The position numbers were made by a program, and so were the translations under genes. A DNA stretch of 64,000 bases from Hofstenia miamia (taxonomy: Eukaryota > Xenacoelomorpha > Acoela > Hofsteniidae), in contig CABFPE010000346.1 of NCBI GenBank assembly GCA_900660155.1, forward strand, positions 368,824 to 432,823, written 5' to 3'. Below, in pieces: positions 25,348 to 36,723 of this stretch (position 1 is its first letter; each line of letters starts with the position of its first letter). Under the pieces are notes generated by a model. The model had not been told where the DNA came from. It worked only from the letters and a program-made list of their open reading frames with translations, and did no database searches.

Positions 25348-26259
25348 TAACGCCATTCCGTATGATAAAATTAATACATTATTACATACACGATTTCCTT
25401 TTCACTTCATTAGTTCGATGTTTCTATCATTCCTCTATGCAAATCAATTCTGGAAGCAATTTGAACAAAATGCAGAGATTACTAATCTATATATTTCCAT
25501 CCGACTAATACCTCTCTAATTTAATATACTAATAAGCTAGATCCAAAGAAGAAAGTGTGTCGCTGTGGAGGGGGTAGTTTGGGTTGCTATGGGGCAAATT
25601 TTTCTTCAATGGGTACCAATTAGAAAAAGTTAAGTTTGCACCGATTTCATACCATGTGGATATGTTTGAAACTTTTTAGTTCTTGTTTAAAAGAACTTGA
25701 TTTACCGCAATTAGCTTTGTAATTATACTGCAGACGATTACTGCTCTTATATGTTACATAAAATGTGGGTGTTATAAAAAGTTTTTAGGGCTAAGATTTA
25801 ATTGCACTACAATAATTGTGCTCATAGATTGCTTTTCTACTTCTACTACGTTTCTTAATACGTGAATAATGTAGAGCTTTGCAGGATCTGCTCTTTGCTG
25901 TTACGTTTATTGCATGTTCCCTGTTTCTGGTCGAGGTCTCCTGATCTAGGTTCTGGTCCCTGTTTATAGAGTAGTACATGCTTTCTTTTATATATATAAA
26001 GTATTCGTAGAAATCCGTGTCCTTAACGTACAGCAAGACGCAATTATAATGCACTACTTAAGTGCCACTAGTAATGAGAAAAATTAGCATTTTGAATGAA
26101 TTTTTTATGAAATTAAATTGCGTTAAAGTGAAAATAATTCACTAGTGTCTTTGCTACATTCTTTCAATTGCTGTCAAATATGGTGAATATGACAATGTTA
26201 GTGAAAACAATGGAGAAATAAGGTATTGAATTAATACTATGGCAAGTTACAAAATGTAT

Positions 26260-26400
26260 CAGGCTTGCCGTTGTGTAATGATCTTTTTCACACAACAACC
26301 AACACAACACAACAGCAAAGGACTGTTGTGTGACCTAACAGGCACAACACAACACAAAAACAAAAGGCTGTTGTATCACACGACACAACACAACAGAGTC
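26260..26400. mobile_element. Small hAT-like MITE with iterated ACAAC words
   Basis: A 141-bp block starts CAGGCTTGCC (sharing CAGGCTTG with the element at 12797). It is filled with ACACAAC/GTTGTGT words in both orientations and is flanked by AAATGTAT (26252-26259) and AAATATAT (26401-26408), 7 of 8 matching. The right terminus is not a clean inverted copy of the left, so the right boundary is uncertain. Confidence 0.45.
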
Positions 26401-27027
26401 AAATATATTCAAAGAATATTCACTAACAAAGAAGTGAAACTGAAGGCTACCCAGTCCTTAGACATGAATATTTCATCTAATTACCTTACCATGAAACTGG
26501 GATGATAAAATATATGTATGCCACGGAACGAGACCAGGATAATTTGATTTAATATTATGTTATTATATTAAATTATAATTGAAAATTCATAGTATTTGGT
26601 AAGCAAAATGTGCCTGTAGTGTCTCCATTCAGTATTCAAATAATGAATAATTTTAGTACATTTCCTAAGTAGATATACAGAACTGAGACCAGCGGCAACG
26701 AGACCAAATCTCACAAGACTGGGTAGGTCTGATACTAGAAGATGCATGTTGGACTGGGCCCAAGGGCTTCTAAATATTTAGACGCTCTTGACTGGGCCCA
26801 ACAAAGTGTGGTCGCGCATGTTCTATTGGTAGTAATAATCACATTATATTTACCCGGCAACCTACAACGTATGCTTGGTCAGTGCATTCATGAAGTCGGT
26901 GCTTGTCAAACGTACCTGCTTTTGATTGTACATTTTATCTATATATTTGCATCACTGTAACTTTACAGTTCTTAATAAAATATTAGTTAACTTAAACTTT
27001 TATTTTAAATCTAATGCTTACAAGCTG

Positions 27028-27446
27028 TTACATAGATGTAAAACTTTTCCGGTCATAAGAACTTGATGCGTTTGTGACAGTTGAACTTATCTCTTTCTGC
27101 AAAGATTTTTCTACCTTTGCCTTTTCATGAAGAACTGAGCGAGTTCTGCAAAATTTGTCCACTAAACGAGTTATTGATGACAAAGCAAAAGGATCGCTTT
27201 TGATACCATCAAGAGTCTTGTAAGTTCTTAATGTTGCAGAAGCGCTCTGATTTGCGGCATAATATATTAGTATAATCTTTATCCTATTCTCTTTATCCAT
27301 TGTGCAGCTAGCCAAAATTTAAAATGACTACTGTCAGCAAACCAAACTACAATCTGCTTGGTTACCAAAGATGATCTATCCGAGTTCATAACTATAATCG
27401 ACTGTATTTTACGTTTTAAAACTTGCGCCAATTAAAAAAGACCCTG
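27028..27446 (-). mobile_element. 5' end of a DUF4817-type (Tc1/mariner-like) transposon
   Basis: Read on the - strand. A terminus TA|CAGGGTC (27448-27440) is followed within about 140 bases by a 95-codon ORF starting MASCTMDKENRIKIILIYY and containing ALSSITRLVDKFCRTRSVL. That matches the helix-turn-helix opening of DUF4817 proteins (MA.YT...R..I...YY...; P....I.RLV.KF..TGSV), which sit at the N-terminus of many arthropod Tc1/mariner-like transposases. The ORF stops at 27028 with no DDE domain, so the copy is truncated. A similar CAGGGTC end in the opposite sense occurs at about 20086. Confidence 0.5.
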
Positions 27447-27529
27447 TATATACATATGAATTTTCGAAATTTTCCAAATAAAAACGTGGCAGATTGAAAC
27501 TTAGTAAATGAATTAAGGGAAAATTTCAT

Positions 27530-27780
27530 TTTGGGATTTCAGAAACTTGGCTAAATATTTATAACATGGATTACTCCTGGTTCCTTGATGAATCTAAATT
27601 TACTCGTTTTCGAATAGATAGATCCCACGAGTTGCACTTTAATAAGAGAAAAGGAGGAAGCGTTCTATTATTAATACCAAAAACTTAAAGCCCACAATTA
27701 GGCTAGATATTGCTAATAAAAACACTTTTGAAAGTCTTTGGATAGAAATGTGAAATCCTTCTTCCAAAAACAACTTGTTA
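27530..27780 (+). pseudogene. LINE endonuclease fragment
   Basis: The + strand translation contains GISETWL, then FTRFRIDR, then KRKGGSVLLLIP, and in a shifted frame ESLWIEM. These are the ordered landmarks of the LINE APE-type endonuclease (ISETWL, R.DR, GGGV.I.V, ES.WVE). Frame changes and stops show it is dead. It may belong with the RT-like piece at 28170-28330. Confidence 0.6.
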
Positions 27781-28172
27781 ATATTTCTTACTGCCAACGC
27801 AAGCATTTTTATATATATTTCAAGTTGGTGGTAAGCAAAGCGTCATACTTTATTCATGTGATATTACAAACGAATACTACTAGAATCTGTTTTTTGTCTT
27901 AAGAAAATAGTTGATTATTTAATGGTGCATATGTATACATTTATGCTATTGACAGGCGTAGACAAGATTGGACCATGAACTTCTATAACACTAACTGGAT
28001 TGGAACAAATATATATATATATAACAGCAACATTTGGCCAATTTCACTCAGTGATTTAATAATTCTGCTTTTCAGTTCACTAATTCAAAAGAACGGCGTG
28101 TCGGGTAATTGAAACAGTGACCTTTAATAGGGATTCGCTTATATTTGCTTTTGATTTCAGATCTGTATTGAC

Positions 28173-28400
28173 GTGGTACAAAAGCGTTACAAGCTTGAGC
28201 TTACCACGGATAAGAAAAGTGCGGTGTTCAAATACCTTGGTGTTTTATTTGAAGACGGAGTTAATGATGACAACCATTATTATTGCAAGTCATACTTCGA
28301 TAAAACTGATGTCGCTATTTCAAGGTTTTTTCGGTACAAAATTATCGTTTCAACTAGAAACCTTCAATGTCATTTATTGGATAATTATAAAATAAATTTT
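28173..28400 (+). pseudogene. Possible LINE RT thumb fragment
   Basis: An open frame on the + strand contains KKSAVFKYLGVLFEDG, resembling the FKYLGV...D motif downstream of the LINE RT catalytic loop. It lies 400 bases after the endonuclease fragment in the same orientation, so both may be pieces of one internally deleted element. The similarity is short. Confidence 0.35.
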
Positions 28401-28472
28401 TTCACACCGCCGCCGATACTTTTTAGGGGCTCACGTGCCACCCACGAAAATTTGACCGGCGTACAGCTCTAC
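28400..28472. mobile_element. Possible right terminus of a TAGAGCTG-type hAT element
   Basis: GC-rich sequence ends ACCGGCGTACAGCTCTA, resembling the right terminus of the hAT element at 49709 (GGTGTCCAGCTCTA). No left end or target duplication was found. Confidence 0.3.
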
Positions 28473-29539
28473 TAATAATTAGATATCCTTAGCAAAAGTT
28501 GGTGATTGCAAGTCTCAACTGCTGCTTTCATGAACATCTGACTAAAACATATGGTTGTAGACTTTCAATAAAGCCATTTTACAAAAGTGAAATTTCCTAT
28601 TTGCTGACTGACATTGGGGATCAAATTATTTTCATTAAAAAACTTATATAAATGTTGAAAGACCGCCTTCTATGATTTTTGAAGCGAAGCTTATATTCGA
28701 AATTATATCAGATTTCAGTTTTTGAAGGAATACTCCTTAGCAACTTGAAGCACTAACAATAGTCAAGGACATACTAATTTAGTATATCCTTGACAAAAGT
28801 ATAAAAGATTGCTACCATATATGAACTCAAATTGTTGATATCGAACTGATAATTAGTCAGAATATTTTTCATAGTTGAGAAATTAGTGAACATGTCACCA
28901 ATCGGGGTTACTGTACCAGTCGACATTCTTACCTTACCCCTAAAATTGTGACTACTTTTCTCAGGGATGAACGTTGATGTGACCCAAATATGGATACCTT
29001 TAGATGGCATTCAGATTTGTATTAGAGCCCACCAACCACTCTGATAGGAAACCCTATTTTATTATAATAAATTTTCTGTAATGAATATATAAGGAATTAG
29101 GAATTACATTATGCCTGGAAAATTGGTTATTCCGTAGGAAATGTGTGCGTTAAATAAGACAACTTTTGGTTAGCAGTTTATTACCTAATTTCGTAATTAA
29201 AATTTTATCACATGTCTGAAAAATACCGACAAAACTATTTCTGACCACTTAGGCATGCTTAAATTTGCTACCCTTCAGAAAGTAATTTGTGAAAATGCTT
29301 ACCTCATAGAATGCTAAGCTCCAGATGTTAGTGATTTCAGTTATTCTTCGTGTGATCATACACCATTCAAAGTCAAATTTACAATATTTTTTATATGCCA
29401 TTAAAAAATTATAAATTTTCTGTGGAACGGAAAAATTCAACCTGAAAATGAAACTTGGAATTATGATCAAGAATGTAAATATTAAACTTGCCTGTTGAAA
29501 AAATGTTTTCTAGTATACTTGAGCATTATTACTTTCTTA

Positions 29540-31388
29540 GGGAAGTGAGATCCAAATTCAATACGTTAACAAGTTAAAATTCAACAGTAAACAACACCGT
29601 TAAAAAATGGCGCTTTACGTCACCGTAAACCACATCGGTGATTTGCACTCGGAATTAATTCGCGAACAAATGTTAACGGTGAAGTTTTCGTTAAACGCAT
29701 GTTTTTTACGAGTGTCGGGATCTTTCAGCCAACGGCATCATCCGCCAATGACTATTCACTGTCAAATAGCCAAATTAAAATTATAAATTTTTGGAATGGA
29801 ATTAAAGCGAAAAAGGGTTATCTTCTTGCAGAGAAATGTTTTTTATATAGAAAACGCAGCCAAAGTAAACCTAAATATATTTTTATGCTAGTTTTTGTGA
29901 ATGCATTAGAAGCATCTTATTGGCGTTGCACAATATCTACATTCTGATTCGTGGTCTAAGAATAACACGGCTGTACATTTGTACAAATCATTTGAGTTTG
30001 AATCTCACCGAATCATAAAGGCTATAATTTATTTTGTATTATACTTACAATATAGAAACTATATTCTATTTTGTATTTATATTTTAGTTGGTTCGTCGTT
30101 TACGTCTTAAATTTTTAATTTGTAAATGATTTTATTCAATAAAAAGTTTTTTGAAAACAAATATTAGTAGAATATAATGAAGAACTGTCAAAGCAAGCAA
30201 ATCACATTAAGAGCGAGAACAAAATATCTCTCAAAAACTGAATAGCTATCAATTCTATATAGTAATATTAATAAATGATATTTGGAAAAAATGCTGTTTT
30301 ATATTTAAAAATATTAATGTTAATATCGCCTACTTTGTTAATTAGCAAAATAATGGAGTTAACAACAAATCACGCAAATGTAAAAAACGAAAAGGATAAA
30401 AATGCACAAGAAAGAAGCATCATTTAGAATTTTATGTATATCAATGCATTAAATTAATGAATTAAAGAATTACACTATTAATAAATTTTAATGAATTATT
30501 TTAAAGAACAAATATTGCGATGACAATGATAATCTTTAATTGCTGCACTATCAATAAATTAACTGAAATTTAGCATAACTTCCAGCAAAAACAACATTAT
30601 TTTAATTTTGGCATCATTAGTTTAAGTTCGTAAGATTAAAATCATATGTTAAATAATTAACTTGTACTGATTTTCTATATAATGAATTAAAATTCCAAGA
30701 AGCAGGAAAGTTAAGGCTTAATTGTCGTCTCAACGCGTATTATAATAATTATCTAACAAATATTTCCTTTTTTTATTAAAATAGGCAAATATTTATTTTA
30801 TAAATTACTAATAAAATAAGTAAACTATAATTTTAAATGATATAATTTGTTTTTGTTTTGATGCCTTTGGCTGATAGTGATCATAACCTTTTACGCATAG
30901 GTTTACAGTAGAATTTAACGCATATTTCGGTTCTACACATTTCTTTAAATATATTTATGCAAAGGAATTTATTATGCGCATACAGACGTTTGAGCTGCTT
31001 AAATTCGATATATACAAAACTTACAAATTATTACAATAATCGAAACAAACTAAAATAAATGGAAAGTTTGATGAAACTTGGTATTTAAATTAGGTTTCTG
31101 TTTCTTAGTAAAAATTGATTCTGCGATCTTAGTGCATTACTATTTTATATTAAACTATTAACGTCTGATACTGATGCCCCTAATTTCACTAGAAGTTCAA
31201 GCTGAAAATTGCTCATTCCCTATAACACTTAATGAAATTCAAGATATTGAAATCAAATTGATTAGTTCACAATATATATCATTAAATGTCTTTAGTCTAT
31301 TAAAATTGCCTATTTTTTTAATATATACAAATATCTGCTTTTTGTAAAAATTTTATCGAATTTTATCATGCTATACGCCTATCGATCG

Positions 31389-31426
<38 letters not shown>

Positions 31427-32045
31427 TGAAATATTTTTGTTTCTTATTTTGTTCGTTTTATCTCCATGTTGTATTTTATAAAACTTGTGTAGCATACGGA
31501 AATAAAGATATTGTAAAGTAGAATTTATATCACAGAAAAAAAATAGAACAAAATTGATTCTATTCATTCTATCAATATAATCTTATTATAAGTTGCTTAT
31601 TTGCTGAATTTGTGTTGAAAAATCCTGACGTCAGCAAAAACATGTCGACAATATCCAATATCACTATTTATATTTAATGCTCTATGGTAAGACAAGTTGC
31701 CTGCCAATTTATTATTAAGAATTAAGTATGCGACACAAACGTCTGTATACGCTTAATTAATTCCTTTGCATAGATAGAAATGTGCAGAACCCCAAAAGCG
31801 TCAAAGCTATTTATAATAATAACCTGCACAATGACGTCATAAAATATGTAAATTATACTGTAAACTCATGCGTAAAAAACACGAGTTTAACGTAAACTTC
31901 ACAGTTAACATTTATTCGCGAATTACTTCCGAGTGCAAGTCACCGATGTGGTTTACGGTCATGTTAACGTAAAACGCCATTTTTTAACGGTGTTGTTTAC
32001 GGTTGCATTTCCTCTTGTTTACGTATTGAATTTGGATCACTTCCC
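29540..32045. mobile_element. Non-autonomous element with long terminal inverted repeats, TTA target site (PIF/Harbinger-like)
   Basis: The left arm 29540-29711 and right arm 31873-32045 are inverted repeats of about 170 bp with shared blocks such as AACACCGTTAAAAAATGGCG and GTAAACCACATCGGTGA. The outermost bases read GGGAAGTGA...TCACTTCCC, and TTA lies directly outside each end (29537-29539, 32046-32048). A 3-bp TTA duplication and GGG termini suggest the PIF/Harbinger group. A second, inner inverted pair (about 30885-30991 and 31735-31850, containing ATGCAAAGGAATT and ATACAGACGT) continues the same symmetry, so the left arm is interrupted by about 1.17 kb. The core is extremely AT-rich with a TA run at about 31392-31425. 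No transposase. Confidence 0.6.
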
Positions 32046-32810
32046 TTACCTCGGTTTTTACGGAATATTTTACCAAAAAATTTCGCCCCACGGATTTAAA
32101 AATATTAATTTTAATCATTTAGTATTTAACTATTATCATTACATTGAAATTTTAACCTGCTAAAGTTTGATTTTTAAGCAAAGTAGTGCACAAAGCAACA
32201 AAATTGAATGCAAATTATTTTAATAAACAAAGATTATTCAAAGTAGCATTTTTCGTAGAATCAATGCTTGCAATTTGGGCACACCATCCATATTTCTCCC
32301 CAAACTATTTCGTTATACATTGATCACATGCATTTCCATTGCTAAAAATTGACAAATGTCTGCATTCTAAAGTACAACATTGGTTCTGAATCAGCACTTA
32401 AGCGATAAAAGTTATGGACATTGTCCTTTCCTCAGATCATGAGCGCGCTTCACTTTTTAGAGATTACAATTTAAGCCTTAAAATTATTTTTAATAAGTTA
32501 TTTGAAAAAAAGCTTTTTAGAGAAATTTCCATTTTCAAGTGTCCTTGAAATAATTTTAAAATATCAAATTCTTATGGATATAAAATCGACACTTGTTAAA
32601 ATTTTCATTTTTTTAAATGATTAAAAACTAATGTGACTACGAAATTGTTATTCAATATCAACTGTGAGATTTCTTTATAGCCGAACTGGTGCTAACGATT
32701 TGATTAAAAATTTATAAAATATATTTCTTCTAACACAAAAAATTTTGATGATCAGAAATAATTGCGAAATACAAAGTCGAAAAATTAATAAATTAAGAAA
32801 TCCTCTAATT

Positions 32811-32954
32811 CTATTTGCTAAATCCTTTAAACCATTTGGGAATTTTCTGCTGAGATCGCTGTGTACTGGAATAAGGCTTCGTCGTTTTTGTATGTTGCTT
32901 AGCACTATAGTCTTCTTTGATACGTTGGAAGTTTGTGAATTCTGAAAGTGATTG
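32811..32954 (-). CDS. ASPSCR1: TUG/ASPSCR1 homolog, C-terminal exon
   Basis: On the - strand, acceptor TTTTTTAG (ending 32955) opens a 48-codon terminal exon, phase 0, with stop TAG at 32813-32811. It reads QSLSEFTN... and ends QRSQQKIPKWFKGFSK. Mammalian TUG ends VKRSLGKVPKWLKLPASKR, so the basic run plus K(I/V)PKW(F/L)K at the extreme C-terminus is a close match; in mammals this tail binds Golgi-matrix proteins. A longer open frame on the same strand (32992-32675) is out of frame with this and is a shadow. The exon joins 34826-35119 without an offset, both phase 0. Confidence 0.75.
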   Translation of the reverse strand, partial: QSLSEFTNFQRIKEDYSAKQHTKTTKPYSSTQRSQQKIPKWFKGFSK

Positions 32955-33639
32955 CTAAAAAACGTGTCATGATGAAATTCAATTGAAAGCATAAAAATAA
33001 TAAATTACAACAAATTGTCAACGTATTTCAGCATGTACAAGCTGATCAGAAATGAAGGTAAAACAGAATTTTGTATTATGCACTAAGAACAACTATGATG
33101 TTTCTGCATTAACTCTTAATCTCAACAATGTTAAGGTTTCTACTATGGAAACGTCAAGTATTTAGAAGTAACTTCTGACTCGAAATAAATTTTGAATTTC
33201 ACAATGCAATACTTCCAAAAATTGACTATAGGTATAAAAAATCTCAATGATACAACCTGTGAGATAATTCAATTTTTCAGGGGCATTTATAAAGAGTCAC
33301 CTAAACTATGCAAATATAATATTTACTCATCTAAAAGATGTTTTTATAGAAAACTTGATGTCCAATTAAGATGGGCACAAAATGTCTCAAACAAAAACTA
33401 AGCACTTTATTTCTAGATCTATCCTTTTCCCAATACAGCTAATCTTCTTGAACACTATGTTCACATGTTTTAAACTCAACAAGAAATTACCACCTTATCA
33501 TAAGATTTAAATGCCTAGTGTTATTTATAAACATAATTCTAGACCAATTCTCGTTATCTGCATTTAGCATAGAAAAAATGTTTTGAAGCATTTATTAATA
33601 CAGCAAATTTGGAAATGATTATGTAGAGTCAAGGACTAC

Positions 33640-34004
33640 AGTTCAGTTGGTACGGTACCGGATTATAAAATGTGATCCTGTTAACGATAAGATGGGGGAT
33701 TTCAGTTGCTGGATTATATTTGGCTATGCAAGCCTCTTTGTCTATGTCAGAGCGATCGTTTAGCGCTGCTAGGTTAACAATAATGGATCGAAGAACACAT
33801 CTAAATCCTTACCATGTCAATGAACTTTTGTTTTTGAGAAATTTATGTACCATTTCGTGTTTTCTTGTCTTTTCTAATGTTTCGAGGCACCGGTACCACG
33901 GGACCAAAAGGTATCGGCAATAAGATTTAAAGCAACGGGACGGTATCGATATTAAAATTTTCTGAACGGTACGGTACCGGGACAAGATTTTTGTGGTACC
34001 ACTG
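33640..34004 (+). mobile_element. hAT remnant: dimerisation-domain fragment inside GGTACC-iterated ends
   Basis: At about 33715-33845 the + strand encodes LAMQASLSMSERSFSAARL followed by RRTHLNPYHVNELLFL, the C-terminal hAT dimerisation domain (P.SS..SER.FS.AG, RR..L.P..V..L.FL). It is flanked by zones rich in GGTACC and CGGTACCGG (33650-33662 and 33887-34000); the right side ends ...GGTACCACTG. No convincing 8-bp duplication was found, so the limits are approximate. The rest of the transposase is missing. Confidence 0.55.
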
Positions 34005-34825
34005 ACCTCTAATAAAGAGATAAAGAATACTGACAAATTGTGAGCTTTTACGAAGCATATTAAATTTTTCCTTAAGCATAAGTATATCTTGGCTAGGATA
34101 CAAGTTTTAAAATAATTATACAACATCTTGTTCTTAAAATCACTTAGTAATTTATTCCTAGCCTTGTAGATTTACTGTACAGTTGTTTTTTATTTGTGTA
34201 TGTTTGTATATTTCATGACGTTATTCAAATAACGTACCGAAACTCAAGTAGAACAAATTAACAAATACAATCACTAAACGCTACACAATTAAAATATTTA
34301 CATTCTATGTACAATTAAAAAAATATTAAAACTCACGATATCATAACATTTCGCCAAGTAATTAACTGTTTTGAAGATCCTAGTAGACTGTTGTGAAAGT
34401 AAATTGTTTTAATAACTTCTTAAAAGCTCTAAGTGTAATAGAATTCCTAATGCTTATGTCTAATCTATATCACTGCTTGCATGTAGTTACAGTGAATAAT
34501 GTCTCTCAGTAATTATTTCAAATTTTAATGTTTATACAAGTTTTGCTGCGTTTATTGAATTAAATTTTTATGTTAACACCTACATTTAATACACACACAA
34601 CTTAAATATTAATATACAAACATATTCTTTGTTACATTAAAAATACACGTTGTATACAAAGTCATGGTTATTATATTATGATGCACTTTCTTGTTAAAAT
34701 TGGATTAACATGCGATTTGATTATTTATCTCAAAATTTTCCAAATTAACTTCTGACTATCTAAGTTTATGGTGCCTTCAGTTGACGTATTGTTAGATGAT
34801 ATATAAAAGGTGGAAAAAATAATAC

Positions 34826-35119
34826 CTTTGTTGACATGACTGTATCTGAAAGAAAATTTCGTCCACTGGATGCTGATGACTTGAAATGAAGCCGACAAGA
34901 AGATCCAAAGGATTTGCTTTTTATTGTATGTTCCTTAGAATCGGGAACTTCTAACGAGGGATAGCTAATTAAGCAAAACGATGCGTTTGGACTATCAAGA
35001 TTTGAGCGCACAAAGTCATAAATGCTTGAAAGAGGTTCACTAAGACCAAAGTGACCCTGAAGAGCCCAATGATCGGGAAACATTATTCGAATTGTGCAGT
35101 CCTTGAATCGACTTTTTGG
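34826..35119 (-). CDS. ASPSCR1: TUG/ASPSCR1 homolog, UBX-domain exon
   Basis: A 98-codon exon on the - strand between acceptor TTGTTTAG and donor AAG|GTATTA, phase 0 at both ends. It opens PKSRFKDCTIRIMFPDHWALQGHF, followed by SLYDFVRS-like IYDFVRSNLDSP. Mammalian TUG has YPKVALRVLFPDRYVLQGFF and LRDFVRSHLGNP at the same place, the UBX (ubiquitin-like) domain that binds p97/VCP. The later part (SKSFGSSCRLHFK) aligns with ANLFPAALVHF. TUG tethers GLUT4-type vesicles in mammals and remodels p97. The previous exon is at 62934, across a 27.8-kb intron, and the joint reproduces the mammalian spacing to within about two residues, so no exon seems missing. Confidence 0.85.
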
Positions 35120-35799
35120 CTAAACAAATAAAAATTTGTATTGCAAAATTCAAGTTACACTTTATAGATCAGTTCAGAGTATGCGGCATTAATTCTAGCA
35201 TATAAATCGAATAAAACGATTGCTTAGATAGAGCGGTGGAAACAGTGTTCAAATGCTATATATATATATATTAAGCTGAAACCTGTTTAATGCTATTTAA
35301 TATCATTTATTTTAGCATATGGTTTATATTTGTTTTAGCCGAGTTTACGCTGTTACGCAGCAAGGAGTCTAAAATAAGCGCAAAAGCAGTTTTAAATTCT
35401 ATTAGAAAATACATTTCTCAAGTCATTGGTTTTGGGATCTATATCGGCAGATGCAGTAAGCAGGTTAAATTTGGGTAATATTTGTGAAAGAAGCTCTTCT
35501 TTTCTTTGCGATTAGGTTATTTTATTAAAAACATAAATTTCAAAGACGATATACATCTAATACAATTTTGGAGGTTTTATTAATTGCACAATCTTTAGAG
35601 CCTTTACCTATTTAAATTTTGTTAATAAAGAATTCTGTAATTAAAAATCCAACGTAGTTTTACAAATCGATGAAATATACGTGTAATCTTCAATAGACTA
35701 TAAGGTTGGTAGTTACTAGGCCCAGCCGCAAAAAACGTTTACAAAACTGATTTAAACGAAAAATGCTACAATCGTTCTACATGATTCTATTGTAGGGTG

Positions 35800-36130
35800 C
35801 AATTTTGTGGAGGCCTACAAATGATGGCCCATTTATTGTCTACCCTAATCATCTGCTTCACTACTTTGTTGAGCAACTTAATGACATTGATTGCTCAGGT
35901 GTAGTGTCAGTTGTACACGAAATGCTGCACTTAGCATGAGCTGCTAACAGCCATGGATATATTGAAGGCTTCCGACAAAATTATTTTATTCAAATTGAAA
36001 AGATGGCAGGTCTTCCGACCATGATAATACAATTTAGGCCCGTAAGACCGCTGCGTCAGAAGGGCCTTCAATAGTTTGTTTCCACAGACCACATATAAGA
36101 CAAAACAATAAGGAATATTCCCTAAATCCA
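35800..36130 (+). pseudogene. Possible CACTA-like (DUF4218-type) transposase fragment
   Basis: The + strand translation shows HYFVEQLNDID, then VVSVVHEMLHLA, then HGYIEGFRQNYFIQIEKM. That resembles the DUF4218 segment of animal CACTA/EnSpm-like transposases (VVYNVH.L.HL.......G.LD.FS.F.FEN.....K). An in-frame stop interrupts it and no ends were found. The similarity is from memory of the motif and should be treated as tentative. Confidence 0.35.
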
Positions 36131-36723
36131 AAACTGCCTAGAGTTTGATATAATGAAGAGTACATTGTTTAAGAAACTTTTTGCGCAGATTATTTTAAAA
36201 AAGGTTAGAAAAAATCCTACCACCCAGATATTTTGCTGTGACGCATTTGTCGTTAAAAAATTCAAAAAATCTTGGTTTTCCAACTTTGAGGGCCTACAGC
36301 GCCAAATGGTTTGAGAATTCTGCCTTAGCCCTTGACTAACTTTTGCTACAAGAATATGTTAAATTTTTTCGAAAATTCGAAAAAAATTTTCAAAAAAAAA
36401 TTAGTGAAGAAACCAAAAAATTTTTTAGTTACAAAACAGGTCAATATGCGTACCATTCAAAAGCTCTTATCAATGCGCATCTTTTTTCTAAAGGTCATTT
36501 TGCATTTCGTCTGGTTAGTTTTCGAGATATTTGAGGTTGAAATGTAGGCAAATTCCAAAAAACACGAAAATATCTAAAGTCAAGAAGCGGTCGAGTTTAT
36601 TTTTTGAAAAGTGCCAATCGTAAATATCCATTCGAAAGTACTTTTGAAGCGCTACATTCCTATGAAAAAATTTTTCAATTCGGATAAAAATCTGCAGAAT
36701 GAAAAGAGCTTTCGAATGAACTA

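Noticed and set aside
26281-26400. CRISPR-like spaced repeat
   Set aside because: The ACAAC words are irregular and spacing is not constant; the block has hAT-like flanks and the genome is animal.
32675-32992. 105-codon - strand frame as the coding frame
   Set aside because: It overlaps the TUG C-terminal exon out of frame. The neighbouring frame has the splice acceptor, the PKWFK tail and a stop at the expected place.
36332-36547. Two overlapping 63-71 codon frames
   Set aside because: Lys/Phe-rich low-complexity translation of A/T runs, with no supporting signal.
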